Shown here piece by piece: positions 10,120 to 19,039 of a stretch of 64,000 bases of DNA (position 1 is the first letter of the stretch; every line of letters starts with the position of its first letter). Made by a program: the position numbers and the translations under genes. A model generated the notes under the pieces. It was not told the origin of the DNA and searched no databases. It saw nothing but the letters and a program-made list of their open reading frames with translations. The DNA lies in NCBI RefSeq assembly GCF_006517535.1, contig NZ_VHQH01000002.1, positions 358,166 through 422,165 on the forward strand, given 5' to 3'. This DNA comes from Schumannella sp. 10F1B-5-1. Lineage in GTDB: Bacteria > Actinomycetota > Actinomycetes > Actinomycetales > Microbacteriaceae.

Positions 10120-10194
10120 GTGCACGGAAACCGGCGGAGAGTGCCGTCGAGTCGCAATGGAGCTCGGCGCTGCTGCTGGCCGGTTTCCGTGCAC
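10120..10194. repeat. 16-bp perfect inverted repeat
   Basis: Arms 10120-10135 (GTGCACGGAAACCGGC) and 10179-10194 are exact reverse complements with a 43-nt loop. It follows REP cluster A by 10 nt but shares no sequence with it. Confidence 0.75.
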
Positions 10195-10226
10195 ACGAGC
10201 CCCGTGCGCACGAGCGCCGCAGGCGA

Positions 10227-10302
10227 GGCTGCCGCGCCCGCGCTCTTGTGCCGAGCGCTGAGCCCCGCGCACGCGCGGCTGCCGCGCCCGCGCTCTTGTG
10301 CC
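10227..10302 (+). repeat. 26-bp direct repeat, two exact copies 50 bp apart
   Basis: Copies at 10227-10252 and 10277-10302, containing GCCCGCGCTCTTGTGCC. The second copy supplies the TTGTGC -35-like hexamer of the methyltransferase promoter; the first is not followed by a -10 box. Confidence 0.75.
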
Positions 10303-10324
10303 CGTGCACCGACAGGTCTAGTCT
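10296..10324 (+). promoter_or_regulatory. Candidate promoter of the homocysteine methyltransferase gene
   Basis: -35 TTGTGC (weak), 17-nt spacer, -10 TAGTCT. It gives a leader of about 60 nt to the ATG at 10390. No S-box-like or other riboswitch core was recognised in this leader. Confidence 0.4.
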
Positions 10325-10389
10325 CGGCGCCCTACGGGCACGCCCGGCTGCTCCCCCACGTGCCGACGCCCGAACCCGAGAAGGCAGTC

Positions 10390-11496
10390 ATGCCGTTCCG
10401 CATCCCGCGCACCGATCCGGGCGCCGTCACCTTGACTGACGGCGGACTCGAGACCGACCTCATCTACGGCGCCGGCTTCGACCTGCCCGATTTCGCGGCG
10501 TTCCCGCTGCTCGACGACGAGCACGGCCGCGAGGCGCTCGCCGCCTACTACCGGCTCGCGATCGAGACCGCTCAGGATGCGCACGCCCCGTTCAGCCTCG
10601 ACACCGTGACCTGGCGGGCGAATCCCGACTGGGCCGCCCGACGCGGGTACGCGGGCGCCGAGTTCGAGCGCATCCTGCGCGCGTCGATCGCGTTCGCTCA
10701 CGAACTGCGCGCCGAGGCGGTCGCCGGCGGAGCCCGGCAGCCGATCCTGGTGAGCGGCGTGCTGGGTCCGCGCGACGACGGCTATTCTCCGGCGACGCTG
10801 ATGTCGGCGGACGAGGCCGCGGACTACCACCGCCGGCAGCTCGAGATCTTCGCCGACCCGAGCTCGGGCCCGATGGCCGGCACTGCGCTGGGCGGCGGGC
10901 GACCCGCCGCATCCGGCTCCGACGCAGTCGGCCGCGACTCGGCCCGCGCCGCGGCCGGCACCCGCGCCGCCGCCGACGCGCTCCTCGGCCTCGCCGGGGG
11001 CGGAGGGACGCCCGGAGCCCCCGCCCCCGTCGACTACGCCGCCGCGCTCACCCTGACCTACCCGGCCGAGGCGATCGGCATCGCCACCGCGGCGCGCGAG
11101 ATCGGCATCCCGATCGTGATCTCGTTCACGGTCGAGACCGACGGGCGGCTGCCGGGCGGCCAGTCGCTGCGGGATGCGGTGGCCGAGGTCGACGGCGCCA
11201 CGGACGGCGCGCCCGCCTACTTCGGGGTCAACTGCGCGCATCCCGATCACCTGCCGGCCGACCTGGCCGAGCCGTGGGGCGGGCGCGTCGCGGCGTTCCG
11301 TGCGAACGGTTCGCGCCGCAGTCACGCCGAGCTGGATGCGCTCGACGTGCTCGATCCGGGCGACCCCGCGGACCTCGGCCGGTGCTTCGCCGAGCTGCAC
11401 GAGCGGATGCCCGGCCTCACGGTGCTCGGCGGATGCTGCGGAACCGACGACCGCCACATCCGCGCGATCGCGCGCGCCGTGCTCGGTGCGCCCTGA
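10390..11496 (+). CDS. Homocysteine S-methyltransferase family protein
   Basis: A 368-residue TIM-barrel enzyme of the MmuM/YagD type, which methylates homocysteine from S-methylmethionine or SAM to give methionine. The N-terminus LTDGGLETDLIYG is the family signature; zinc-binding cysteines are in FGVNCAHPDHL and the C-terminal GGCCGTDDRHIR. Oddity: between YHRRQLEIFAD and VDYAAALTLTYPAEA lies an insert of about 65 residues, very rich in Ala, Gly, Ser and Arg, where relatives have a short loop and beta-strand. AGAAGG precedes the ATG. The long upstream open frame is a shadow. Confidence 0.88.
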   Translation: MPFRIPRTDPGAVTLTDGGLETDLIYGAGFDLPDFAAFPLLDDEHGREALAAYYRLAIETAQDAHAPFSLDTVTWRANPDWAARRGYAGAEFERILRASIAFAHELRAEAVAGGARQPILVSGVLGPRDDGYSPATLMSADEAADYHRRQLEIFADPSSGPMAGTALGGGRPAASGSDAVGRDSARAAAGTRAAADALLGLAGGGGTPGAPAPVDYAAALTLTYPAEAIGIATAAREIGIPIVISFTVETDGRLPGGQSLRDAVAEVDGATDGAPAYFGVNCAHPDHLPADLAEPWGGRVAAFRANGSRRSHAELDALDVLDPGDPADLGRCFAELHERMPGLTVLGGCCGTDDRHIRAIARAVLGAP

Positions 11497-11628
11497 CGAG
11501 CCGCGCCCTGGCGCGCCCTGACGATCCGCGCCCCGGCGCGCCCTGGCCGGCCGACCCCGCCGCGCCGCGCCGCGCCGCCGCGCCCCGGCCCGCCCGATCC
11601 GCCCCTGGTCGCCCCGCATCCCCGGCGC

Positions 11629-11640
11629 TAGCCTCGGCGC
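11629..11640 (+). promoter_or_regulatory. Leaderless -10 box of the metallopeptidase gene
   Basis: TAGCCT plus 6 nt before ATG 11641, the same hexamer and spacing as at 827, 17285 (minus strand) and 22236. Confidence 0.6.
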
Positions 11641-12504
11641 ATGACCTTCGATCCGAACTCGGATATCAGCAAGGGCCGCGTCAGCAAGCGCGGTCGCAAT
11701 GCCGGGATCGGCGTCGGCGCGGGCGCCGGCGGTCTGGTGATCGTGGCGCTGCTCATCCAGGCGTTCACGGGCGTCGACGTGAGCCAGTTCCTCGGCGGCG
11801 GCACGGGCGGCGGCGCCACGAGCGACGAGAGCGCGCTCAGCTGCTCGGCGCAGCAGGCCAACGACGACATCGACTGCCGGGTGCAGGGGGCGGCCGCCTC
11901 GCTGCGCGCCTACTGGCCGCAGCACGTCGACGGCGCGACCGACCCGAAGATCATCATCTTCGAAGACCAGACGAACACCGGATGCGGCGGCGCGACGGCC
12001 GCGGTCGGCCCCTTCTACTGCCCCGCCGACCAGCAGATCTACCTCGACACGAGCTTCTACGACCAGCTGCGCTCCCAGTTCGGCTCGACCGCCGGACCGC
12101 TCGCCCAGCTGTACGTGATCGGGCACGAGTGGGGCCACCACATCCAGCACATCACCGGCATCACCGACGGCAAGGACCTGCGGGCGACCGGCCCCGCGAG
12201 CGACAGCGTGCGCCTCGAGCTGCAGGCCGACTGCTTCGCGGGCGCCTGGCTGGGCGCGGCCGCGCAGGGCGACGACCGCATCCTCGAGCCGCCGACGCGG
12301 CAGGAGATCGACGACGCGCTGAACGCCGCGGCGACGGTGGGCGACGACAACATCCAGGAGAAGACGCAGGGGCAGGCGACGCCCGAGAGCTGGACGCACG
12401 GCTCGAGCGCGGCGCGGCAGAAGTGGTTCCTGACCGGGTACAACGGCGACCCGCAGTCGTGCAACACCTTCGACGTGAGCGCGGCGCAGCTCGGCGACAG
12501 CTGA
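11641..12504 (+). CDS. Neutral zinc metallopeptidase, YpfJ/KPN_02809 family
   Basis: A 287-residue protein with a charged cytoplasmic N-terminus, one transmembrane helix (VGAGAGGLVIVALLIQAF, residues 25-42) and an extracytoplasmic catalytic domain. HEWGHHIQHITGI is the HExxH zinc site, with a further acidic ligand expected in LELQADCFAGAW. Cysteines in CSAQQANDDIDC and CGG/FYC probably form disulfides. The family is a predicted neutral zinc metallopeptidase of unknown substrate. It stands alone between two unrelated genes, after a very C-rich 144-nt spacer. Confidence 0.9.
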   Translation: MTFDPNSDISKGRVSKRGRNAGIGVGAGAGGLVIVALLIQAFTGVDVSQFLGGGTGGGATSDESALSCSAQQANDDIDCRVQGAAASLRAYWPQHVDGATDPKIIIFEDQTNTGCGGATAAVGPFYCPADQQIYLDTSFYDQLRSQFGSTAGPLAQLYVIGHEWGHHIQHITGITDGKDLRATGPASDSVRLELQADCFAGAWLGAAAQGDDRILEPPTRQEIDDALNAAATVGDDNIQEKTQGQATPESWTHGSSAARQKWFLTGYNGDPQSCNTFDVSAAQLGDS

Positions 12505-12743
12505 CCCGCGCCGGCTCGGCGCACTCGGCGCACTCGGCTCCGTCCCGCAGCCCGACCTGCCGCATCCTCTAAGGGCGGTTGCTCAGGATTGTGGAACCCG
12601 CACAACGGCGTCGCCCACGTCGGAAGCGCGTTTCGTGGGCCTCCGACCACGATCTCGCCGCCGCGCGCACCCGCGCCTAGCGTGACCCGGGTAGGGCGAG
12701 CGGAGCTGCTGGGAGCCTCCGCGCCCGGACCGGAGGAACCAGC

Positions 12744-14891
12744 ATGAGCGTGATCGACGAGCCCGCCACCGAGGCCCTTCCCGCCGGCGGAGCAGCCGAC
12801 GCCAAGGACGCGAAGAGCATCGACGGCAAGCACGGCGAGAAGCACGGCGAGAAGCACGGCAAGGGCGGCGGCACGCCCGACGCGGGCCCCATCGACACCG
12901 TCTGGCTCGGCGAGTACCTGCTCGGCAAGTGGGCCGAGGATCGTCGCACCAGCCGCGAGCAGCTGAAGGATGCGCGCTACCACCGCATCGACGCGCTGCC
13001 GATGCCCGAGCACCGCGAGCGCGTGCTCGGCCAGCTGCACCAGCTCGTGGCCGACAAGGCCGTGCACCGGGCCTTCCCGAAGCGCCTCGGCGGCGAGGAC
13101 AACCACGGCGGCAACATCGCCGCCTTCGAGGAGCTGCTGCTCGCCGATCCCTCGCTGCAGATCAAGTCGGGCGTGCAGTGGGGCCTGTTCGGCGCCGCGA
13201 TCCTGCACCTCGGCACCGAGCGCCACCACGATGCCTACCTGCCGAGCGCGATGTCGCTCGAGATCCCCGGCGCCTTCGCGATGACCGAGACCGGGCACGG
13301 CTCGGATGTCGCGGCGATCGGCACGACGGCGACCTACGACCCCGAGGCGCAGGAGTTCGTCATCCACACCCCGTTCCGCGCGGCGTGGAAGGACTACCTC
13401 GGCAACGCGGCGAAGGACGGCCGCGCGGCGGTCGTGTTCGCGAAGCTGATCACGCAGGGCGTCGACCACGGCGTGCACGCCTTCTACGTGCCGATCCGGG
13501 ATGCCGACGGCGCGTTCCTGCCGGGCGTCGGCGGCGAGGACGACGGCCTCAAGGGCGGACTCAACGGCATCGACAACGGCCGTCTGCACTTCGACCACGT
13601 GCGCATCCCGCGCCTGGATCTGCTCGACCGTTACGGCCAGGTCGCCGAGGACGGCTCCTACACCTCGCCGATCGCGAGCCCGGGCCGCCGCTTCTTCACG
13701 ATGCTCGGCACGCTCGTGCAGGGCCGCGTCTCACTCGACGGCTCGTCGACGCTCGCCTCGAAGGTCGGCCTGACGATCGCCCTGCGCTACGCGAGCGAGC
13801 GCCGCCAGTTCGCCGGCGCAGATGCCGAGAACGAGGTCGTGCTGCTCGACTACCAGCGCCACCAGCGCCGGCTGCTGCCGCGTTTGGCCGAGACCTATGC
13901 CATGTCGTTCGCGCACGAGCGCCTGCTCGAGAAGTTCGACTCGGTGTTCTCGGGCGCCGGCGACACTGATGAGGACCGCCAGGATCTCGAGACCCTCGCC
14001 GCCGCGCTGAAGCCGCTCAGCACCTGGGCGGGCCTCGACATCCTGCAGGAGTGCCGCGAGGCCTGCGGCGGCTCCGGCTTCCTCGCCGAGAACCGCTTCA
14101 CCCAGCTGCGCGCCGACCTCGACGTCTACGTCACCTTCGAGGGCGACAACAACGTGCTGCTGCAGCTCGTCGCCAAGCGACTGCTGGGCGACTACGCCGC
14201 CAAGCTGTCGAAGGCGGATGCGGGCGACATCGCCGGCTTCGTCGCCGGTCAGGTCGGGGATGCGGCGCTCAACCGCTCGGGGCTGCGCAAGGTCGCCCAG
14301 GCGGTCGCCGACTTCGGCTCGACCGCCCGGTCGGTCGGCATGGTGCGCGACGAGGCCTCGCAGCGTCAGCTGCTCACCGACCGGGTTCACACCATGGTCG
14401 GCGAGGTCGCGCTGCGCCTGCGCGGCGCATCCAAGCTGTCGAAGGAGCAGGCCGCCGAGCTGTTCAACGCGAACCAGGACGAGCTGATCCAGGCCGCGCG
14501 CGCCCACGCCGAGCTGCTGCAGTGGGAGTCGTTCACGGATGCGCTCGGCTGGATCGAGCACCCGGGCACCAAGCAGAAGCTCACCTGGCTGCGCGACCTG
14601 TTCGGCTTCACGCTGATCGAGAAGCACCTGGCCTGGTACCTGATGCACGGGCGCCTGTCGGCGTTCCGCGCGCACGCGATCACCGACTACATCGACGACC
14701 GCCTGCTGCCGCGCCTGCGCCCGCACGCGCTCGACCTCGTAGATGCCTTCGGTCTCGCCCCCGAGCACCTGCGCGCGCCGATCGGCACGGGCGCCGAGAG
14801 GGCGCGTCAGGACGAGGCGCGGGCGTACTACGCCGAGCTGCGCGCCTCGGGCCAGGCGCCGACGCCGGAGAAGTCGCCGAAGAAGCGCTGA
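12744..14891 (+). CDS. Acyl-CoA dehydrogenase/oxidase (ACOX-like)
   Basis: A 715-residue flavoprotein resembling peroxisomal-type acyl-CoA oxidases, so probably the first oxidation step of fatty acid beta-oxidation. FAMTETGHGSDVAAIGT is the flavin/substrate motif and YASERRQFA the helical-domain motif. EACGGSGFLAENR with VTFEGDNNVLLQ includes the catalytic glutamate region. An additional C-terminal helical region follows. The N-terminus carries a His/Lys-rich tract (KHGEKHGEKHGKGGG). The ATG has a strong GGAGGA 9 nt upstream. A candidate -10 (TAGCGT, 12677-12682) lies in the 239-nt upstream gap. Whether it is a true oxidase using O2 or a dehydrogenase using ETF cannot be read from sequence. 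Confidence 0.88.
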   Translation: MSVIDEPATEALPAGGAADAKDAKSIDGKHGEKHGEKHGKGGGTPDAGPIDTVWLGEYLLGKWAEDRRTSREQLKDARYHRIDALPMPEHRERVLGQLHQLVADKAVHRAFPKRLGGEDNHGGNIAAFEELLLADPSLQIKSGVQWGLFGAAILHLGTERHHDAYLPSAMSLEIPGAFAMTETGHGSDVAAIGTTATYDPEAQEFVIHTPFRAAWKDYLGNAAKDGRAAVVFAKLITQGVDHGVHAFYVPIRDADGAFLPGVGGEDDGLKGGLNGIDNGRLHFDHVRIPRLDLLDRYGQVAEDGSYTSPIASPGRRFFTMLGTLVQGRVSLDGSSTLASKVGLTIALRYASERRQFAGADAENEVVLLDYQRHQRRLLPRLAETYAMSFAHERLLEKFDSVFSGAGDTDEDRQDLETLAAALKPLSTWAGLDILQECREACGGSGFLAENRFTQLRADLDVYVTFEGDNNVLLQLVAKRLLGDYAAKLSKADAGDIAGFVAGQVGDAALNRSGLRKVAQAVADFGSTARSVGMVRDEASQRQLLTDRVHTMVGEVALRLRGASKLSKEQAAELFNANQDELIQAARAHAELLQWESFTDALGWIEHPGTKQKLTWLRDLFGFTLIEKHLAWYLMHGRLSAFRAHAITDYIDDRLLPRLRPHALDLVDAFGLAPEHLRAPIGTGAERARQDEARAYYAELRASGQAPTPEKSPKKR

Positions 14892-14908
14892 CGCATTCGG
14901 CCCGCTCC

Positions 14909-14932
14909 GCCGGGCGCGTCACCGCGCCCGGC
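14909..14932. terminator. Bidirectional hairpin between convergent genes
   Basis: Perfect 10-bp stem (14909-14918 with 14923-14932) with TCAC loop, 17 nt after the ACOX-like stop and 47 nt after the end of the convergent oxidoreductase gene. Confidence 0.7.
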
Positions 14933-14979
14933 TCGCGCATCCGCGAGTTCGATCGTGCTCGCGACCCCTCACGGATCTG

Positions 14980-16437
14980 TCAGACCGCGAACGGGGCCTC
15001 GCGCAGGCCGAAGTGGTCGCGCAGCGCGGTCGCGGCGGCGTACCAGCCGTTCATGCCATGCGTCGAGGGGCCGGGCGGCGTCGCCGCCGAGCCGAGGTAG
15101 AGGCCCGCGACAGGCGTGCGCCACGGCGTCGCCGACAGCACCGGACGCGCGATCAGCTGCGGGATCGTGACCGCGCCGCCCATCATCTCGCCGCCCGGAT
15201 CGTTCGGGTTCTCGTGCGCGAGCTGCGCCGCCGAACGGTGTGCGCTGGCCAGGATCGTGTCGCGGAATCCCGGGGCGAACCGCTCGATCTGGGCCGTGAT
15301 GGTGTCGCTGAGGTCGGCATCCGACCCGGCGGGCACGTGCGTGTAGGCCCACACGGTGTGCCGGCCCTCGGGCGCGCGGCTCGGGTCGATCACGGTCGGC
15401 TGGGTCAGGAGGACATAGGGGCGATCCGGGATGCGCCCCGCCGCCACCTCGGCCTCGGCCGCCGCGATCTCGGCCCGCGTTCCGCCCAGGTGCACCGTGG
15501 GGGCGGCGCCGACGCGCGCATCCGCCCAGGGGATCGGCGCGCTCGTCGCGAAGTCGACCTTGGCGACGCCGTCGCCGCGGCGGTAGCGGCCGAGCGCGCG
15601 GCGGTATCCCGCCGGAAGGCGATCGCCGGCGTAGGAGGCCAGGAACTCAGGGCTCGTGTCGAGGATCACGACCCGGCTCGGCTCGATGTCGCCGGGCCCC
15701 GAGACGTGCTCGCCGAGGCGGATCGTGCCGCCGCGCTCGACGACGTCGGCGGCCAGCGCGTCGGCGATCGCCTGCGATCCGCCGACCGGAACCGGGTAGC
15801 CGACCGTGTGGCCGAACGCCGCCAGCAGCAGCCCCGCGCCGGCCGTGCCGAGGCGGTCGAGGCGGGCGACGGTGTGCGCCGACGTGCCGGCGCTGAGGGC
15901 CGAGCCGGCCTCGGTCGCGAAGCCGAGGGCCCGGGGCGAGGCCGTGCCGGCGCCGAATGCGGCGAAGCGCAGGGCGCGCATCCCGTACAGCGTCGCGGCC
16001 GTCAGATCGCTCGGCCAGCGCAGCAGCGGGCCTCCGGTGAAGTCGGAGACGCCGGCGAAGTGCTCGACGAGCGGCCCGACGAAACGCCGCCAGCCCGGGC
16101 CGTCGGGGCCGAGCTCGGCGACCGTGCGCTCGAGGTCGAGGTAGGCGATCGCGGCCGGGCGGTCGTCGAGGGGATGCGCGTACGACGCATCCGGAACCGC
16201 CATCGCGACCCGGCGCTCGAGCCCCCAGGAGCGGAAGAACGGCGAGGCCAGGGCACCCGGATGCACGGCCGAGCACACGTCGTGCACGAAGCCGGGCAGC
16301 GTCAGCTCGGCCGACGACATGCCGCCGCCCACCCGCTCGGAGCGCTCGATCAGCTGCACCTCGAGGCCGGCGGCGGCGAGGGTGACGGCGGCGGCGAGGC
16401 CGTTCGGTCCGGCCCCGACGACGGTGGCGTCGATCAT
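14980..16437 (-). CDS. Phytoene dehydrogenase-like FAD oxidoreductase (CrtI/CrtN superfamily)
   Basis: A 485-residue flavoprotein. The N-terminal GAGPNGLAAA dinucleotide loop and ERSERVGGGMSSAEL match the CrtI/carotenoid-isomerase superfamily, and the C-terminal STHGMNGWYAAATALRD is the matching FAD-closing motif. No crtE, crtB or other carotenoid genes are nearby, so a role in carotenoid synthesis is not supported; many actinobacterial members are uncharacterised oxidoreductases. The ATG is preceded by GGGGGAG at about 9 nt, and a TACTCT -10-like box lies at 16500-16505 on the minus strand. Confidence 0.82.
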   Translation of the reverse strand: MIDATVVGAGPNGLAAAVTLAAAGLEVQLIERSERVGGGMSSAELTLPGFVHDVCSAVHPGALASPFFRSWGLERRVAMAVPDASYAHPLDDRPAAIAYLDLERTVAELGPDGPGWRRFVGPLVEHFAGVSDFTGGPLLRWPSDLTAATLYGMRALRFAAFGAGTASPRALGFATEAGSALSAGTSAHTVARLDRLGTAGAGLLLAAFGHTVGYPVPVGGSQAIADALAADVVERGGTIRLGEHVSGPGDIEPSRVVILDTSPEFLASYAGDRLPAGYRRALGRYRRGDGVAKVDFATSAPIPWADARVGAAPTVHLGGTRAEIAAAEAEVAAGRIPDRPYVLLTQPTVIDPSRAPEGRHTVWAYTHVPAGSDADLSDTITAQIERFAPGFRDTILASAHRSAAQLAHENPNDPGGEMMGGAVTIPQLIARPVLSATPWRTPVAGLYLGSAATPPGPSTHGMNGWYAAATALRDHFGLREAPFAV

Positions 16438-16552
16438 CGCGTGCTGCTCCCCCGGTGGTGCTGTCGTGCTCGGTGCGGCGCGCGCCGCGGGCTCATTCCA
16501 GAGTAGAGGTCAGTTTGAGCGCGGCTTCGCGCGGAGCCGCGCGGGGCCGCAC

Positions 16553-17278
16553 TCAGACCGGCGCGATCAGCCCCGCGTCGGCCGGGTCGACGGCGCGCGA
16601 GCTGTTCACGCGGCGGTCGACCTCGTGGGCGCGCACGGTCGTCGCGACCTGCTCGCTCGACGCGAGCAGCGCATCCACCAGGGCCTCGGTCTCGCCGCCG
16701 GGCGCGAGCTTCGCCGGGCTCAGCCATTCGTCGCGCAGCTCGGGCGTGAGGAAGGCGGGCATGCGGTCGTGCACCTCGCCGCTCGCGTCGCGCGCCTCGC
16801 GGGTGATGATCGCGGCCGACAGCACCCACTCGCCGTCGACCTTGCGCACCGTGCAGAGACCGGCCGCCGCGAGCAGCGGGGCGGCGGCGTCGGTTCCCGG
16901 CTCGGCGCCGCCGTGGATGAACCACGGGGTCTTCGATCCCTTGTCGCCGGTCCACTCGTAGTAGCCGCGCATGGGCACGAGCACCCGGTGCGCCGCGAAG
17001 GCGCCCTTCCACATGCCGTTCGTCGCGACGGTCTCGATGCGGGCGTTGAACTGGGGGCGGGTGTGGCTCTTGATGAACGAGGGATGGAAGTCCCACGCGG
17101 CCTGCTCGACCGTGCGGCGCACCTCGCCGTCGCTGTGCGCGCGCTCGCGCACGACCGGGATCGCCTCCGTCGGCGCGATCGAGTACGACACCGACCAGTC
17201 GCGGTAGTCGTTGCCGTCGAGCACGAACTCCTCGATGAGGTCGTTCGTCTCCTTGTCCATCGCGAACCGCCCGCACAT
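16553..17278 (-). CDS. SOS response-associated peptidase (SRAP/YedK/HMCES)
   Basis: A 241-residue SRAP protein that covalently caps abasic sites in single-stranded DNA. The initiator methionine is followed by catalytic Cys2 (MCGRFAMD). The other conserved residues are visible: Asn/Arg in FNARIET, Glu in MRGYYEWTG and the His in EVHDRMPAFL. The exact start matters because Cys2 must be exposed by methionine removal, and the TAGCCT box 6 nt upstream fixes the ATG at 17278. It is not in an obvious operon. Confidence 0.94.
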   Translation of the reverse strand: MCGRFAMDKETNDLIEEFVLDGNDYRDWSVSYSIAPTEAIPVVRERAHSDGEVRRTVEQAAWDFHPSFIKSHTRPQFNARIETVATNGMWKGAFAAHRVLVPMRGYYEWTGDKGSKTPWFIHGGAEPGTDAAAPLLAAAGLCTVRKVDGEWVLSAAIITREARDASGEVHDRMPAFLTPELRDEWLSPAKLAPGGETEALVDALLASSEQVATTVRAHEVDRRVNSSRAVDPADAGLIAPV

Positions 17279-17290
17279 GCGGGCAGGCTA
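17279..17290 (-). promoter_or_regulatory. Leaderless -10 box of the SRAP gene
   Basis: TAGCCT plus 6 nt before ATG 17278 on the minus strand. Confidence 0.6.
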
Positions 17291-17412
17291 CGCCCGGCCG
17301 CCGACATCCGGCGTTCGAGGCGGGCTGTCGGATGCGGTGCGTACGCTGGGATCACGGAGTGCGGATTCCGTCGTGTTTCAGCGATGTTTCCTGCTGATTC
17401 CGCATCATCGGC

Positions 17413-17441
17413 TTGGATTCGGCGACGGATTCCGGCACACT
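17413..17441 (+). promoter_or_regulatory. Weak candidate promoter of the amine oxidase gene
   Basis: TTGGAT, 17-nt spacer, CACACT, about 50 nt upstream of the ATG at 17497. Confidence 0.3.
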
Positions 17442-17496
17442 GGATGCCGTGCGGCCGTCCCGCCGCGACCCGATCCGCATCCCGGAGGACCCCCTC

Positions 17497-18903
17497 ATGC
17501 CCAGCGCCCAGCGCCTCGACCGCGACGTCGTGATCATCGGAGCCGGCGCATCCGGTCTGACCGCCGCGAACGCCCTGCGCGCCGCCGGCCACAGCGTGGT
17601 CGTGCTCGAGGCCCGCGACCGCGTCGGCGGCCGCCTCTGGACGCGCGACATCGACGGCGCGATGCTCGAGATCGGCGGCCAGTGGGTCTCGCCCGACCAG
17701 GATGCGCTGATCGACACGATCGCCGAGCTCGGCCTCGAGACCTACTCGCGCTACCGCGAGGGCGACAGCGTCTACATCGGGCCGAGCGGAGCGCTGACCC
17801 GCTTCACCGGCGAGATCTTCCCCGTCGCGCCCGCGACCGCGGCCGAGATCGAGCGTCTCATCGCGCTGCTCGACGGCCTCGTCGCCGAGGTCGACCCGGC
17901 CGCGCCGTGGGCGCACCCGAAGGCCGCCGAGTACGACGCCGTGTCGTGGAAGCAGTGGCTGGCCGACCAGAGCGACGACGTCGAGGCGCGCGACAACATC
18001 GCGCTGTTCATCGCCGAGGCCATGCTCACCAAGCCCTCGCACGCGTTCTCGCTGCTGCAGGCGCTGCTCATGGCCGCCTCGGCCGGCAGCTTCAGCCACC
18101 TCGTCGACGCCGACTTCATCCTCGACCAGCGCGTCGTCGGCGGCCTGCAGAGCGTGCCGCTCGCGCTCGCCGAGCGCCTCGGCGACGACGTCATCCTGAA
18201 CGCCCCGGTGCGCCGGCTCGAGTGGACCGGCGGCGCGGACGCGTCGGGCCCCGACGGCACGGCACCCGAGGGCGTCGTCGCCTACGCCGACGGCGGCCTC
18301 GAGGTGCACGCCCGCCGCGCGATCGTCGCGCTGCCGCCGAACCTCTACTCGCGCATCGACTTCCAGCCCGCGCTGCCGCGACTCAGCCAGCAGATGCACC
18401 AGCACCTCTCGCTCGGCCTCGTCATCAAGGTGCACGCGGTCTACGACCGTCCGTTCTGGCGCGAGCAGGGGCTGTCGGGCACCGCGTTCAGCCCCTACCG
18501 ACTCGTGCACGAGTCGTACGACAACAGCAATCACGGGGATGCGCGGGGCACCCTGGTCGGCTTCGTGAGCGACCAGAAGGCCGACGACGTGTTCCGCCTG
18601 CCGGCCGAGGAGCGCAAGGCGCGCATCCTGGCCTCGCTCGCCGACTACTACGGCCCCGAGGCGCTGACGCCCGAGGTGTACTTCGAGTCGGACTGGGCCG
18701 CCGAGGAGTGGACGCGCGGCGCCTACGCCGCGAGCTTCGACCTGGGCGGACTCAGCCGCTACGGCGCGATGCAGACCACGCCGGTCGGCCCCATCCACTG
18801 GTCGTGCAGCGACTTCGCGCCCGAGGGCTACCAGCACGTCGACGGCGCCATCCGCATGGGGCGGCGCACGGCGGCCGACATCGTGGCGGCGCTCGCGAGC
18901 TGA
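17497..18903 (+). CDS. Flavin monoamine oxidase family protein
   Basis: A 468-residue FAD amine oxidase, similar in organisation to actinobacterial putrescine/tyramine oxidases, which oxidise primary amines to aldehyde, ammonia and H2O2. The FAD loop is IIGAGASGLTAANALRAAG near residue 14, followed by EARDRVGGRLWT. IGGQWVSPDQDAL and the C-terminal DGAIRMGRRTAADIV close the flavin site. The preferred ATG has GGAGG 8 nt upstream; an in-frame ATG at 17413 overlaps the promoter and has no ribosome binding site. The substrate (putrescine, tyramine or another amine) is not resolved. Confidence 0.88.
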   Translation: MPSAQRLDRDVVIIGAGASGLTAANALRAAGHSVVVLEARDRVGGRLWTRDIDGAMLEIGGQWVSPDQDALIDTIAELGLETYSRYREGDSVYIGPSGALTRFTGEIFPVAPATAAEIERLIALLDGLVAEVDPAAPWAHPKAAEYDAVSWKQWLADQSDDVEARDNIALFIAEAMLTKPSHAFSLLQALLMAASAGSFSHLVDADFILDQRVVGGLQSVPLALAERLGDDVILNAPVRRLEWTGGADASGPDGTAPEGVVAYADGGLEVHARRAIVALPPNLYSRIDFQPALPRLSQQMHQHLSLGLVIKVHAVYDRPFWREQGLSGTAFSPYRLVHESYDNSNHGDARGTLVGFVSDQKADDVFRLPAEERKARILASLADYYGPEALTPEVYFESDWAAEEWTRGAYAASFDLGGLSRYGAMQTTPVGPIHWSCSDFAPEGYQHVDGAIRMGRRTAADIVAALAS

Positions 18904-19039
18904 GGCCGGGGTGCCGGGTCGGACGTCTCCCGGAGCCGGGTCGTGCGCGGCGCTGTTCGCCGAGGGCTGTGCACGGGTGGCGGCGGCGCATCCCGAATCG
19001 CGGGAGGATTGAAGCCCGAGCGCAGAAGGAGCGACGTCG

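Noticed and set aside
14980-16437. Carotenoid biosynthesis cluster
   Set aside because: Only a CrtI-like flavoprotein is present; no prenyl transferase, phytoene synthase or cyclase gene is nearby.
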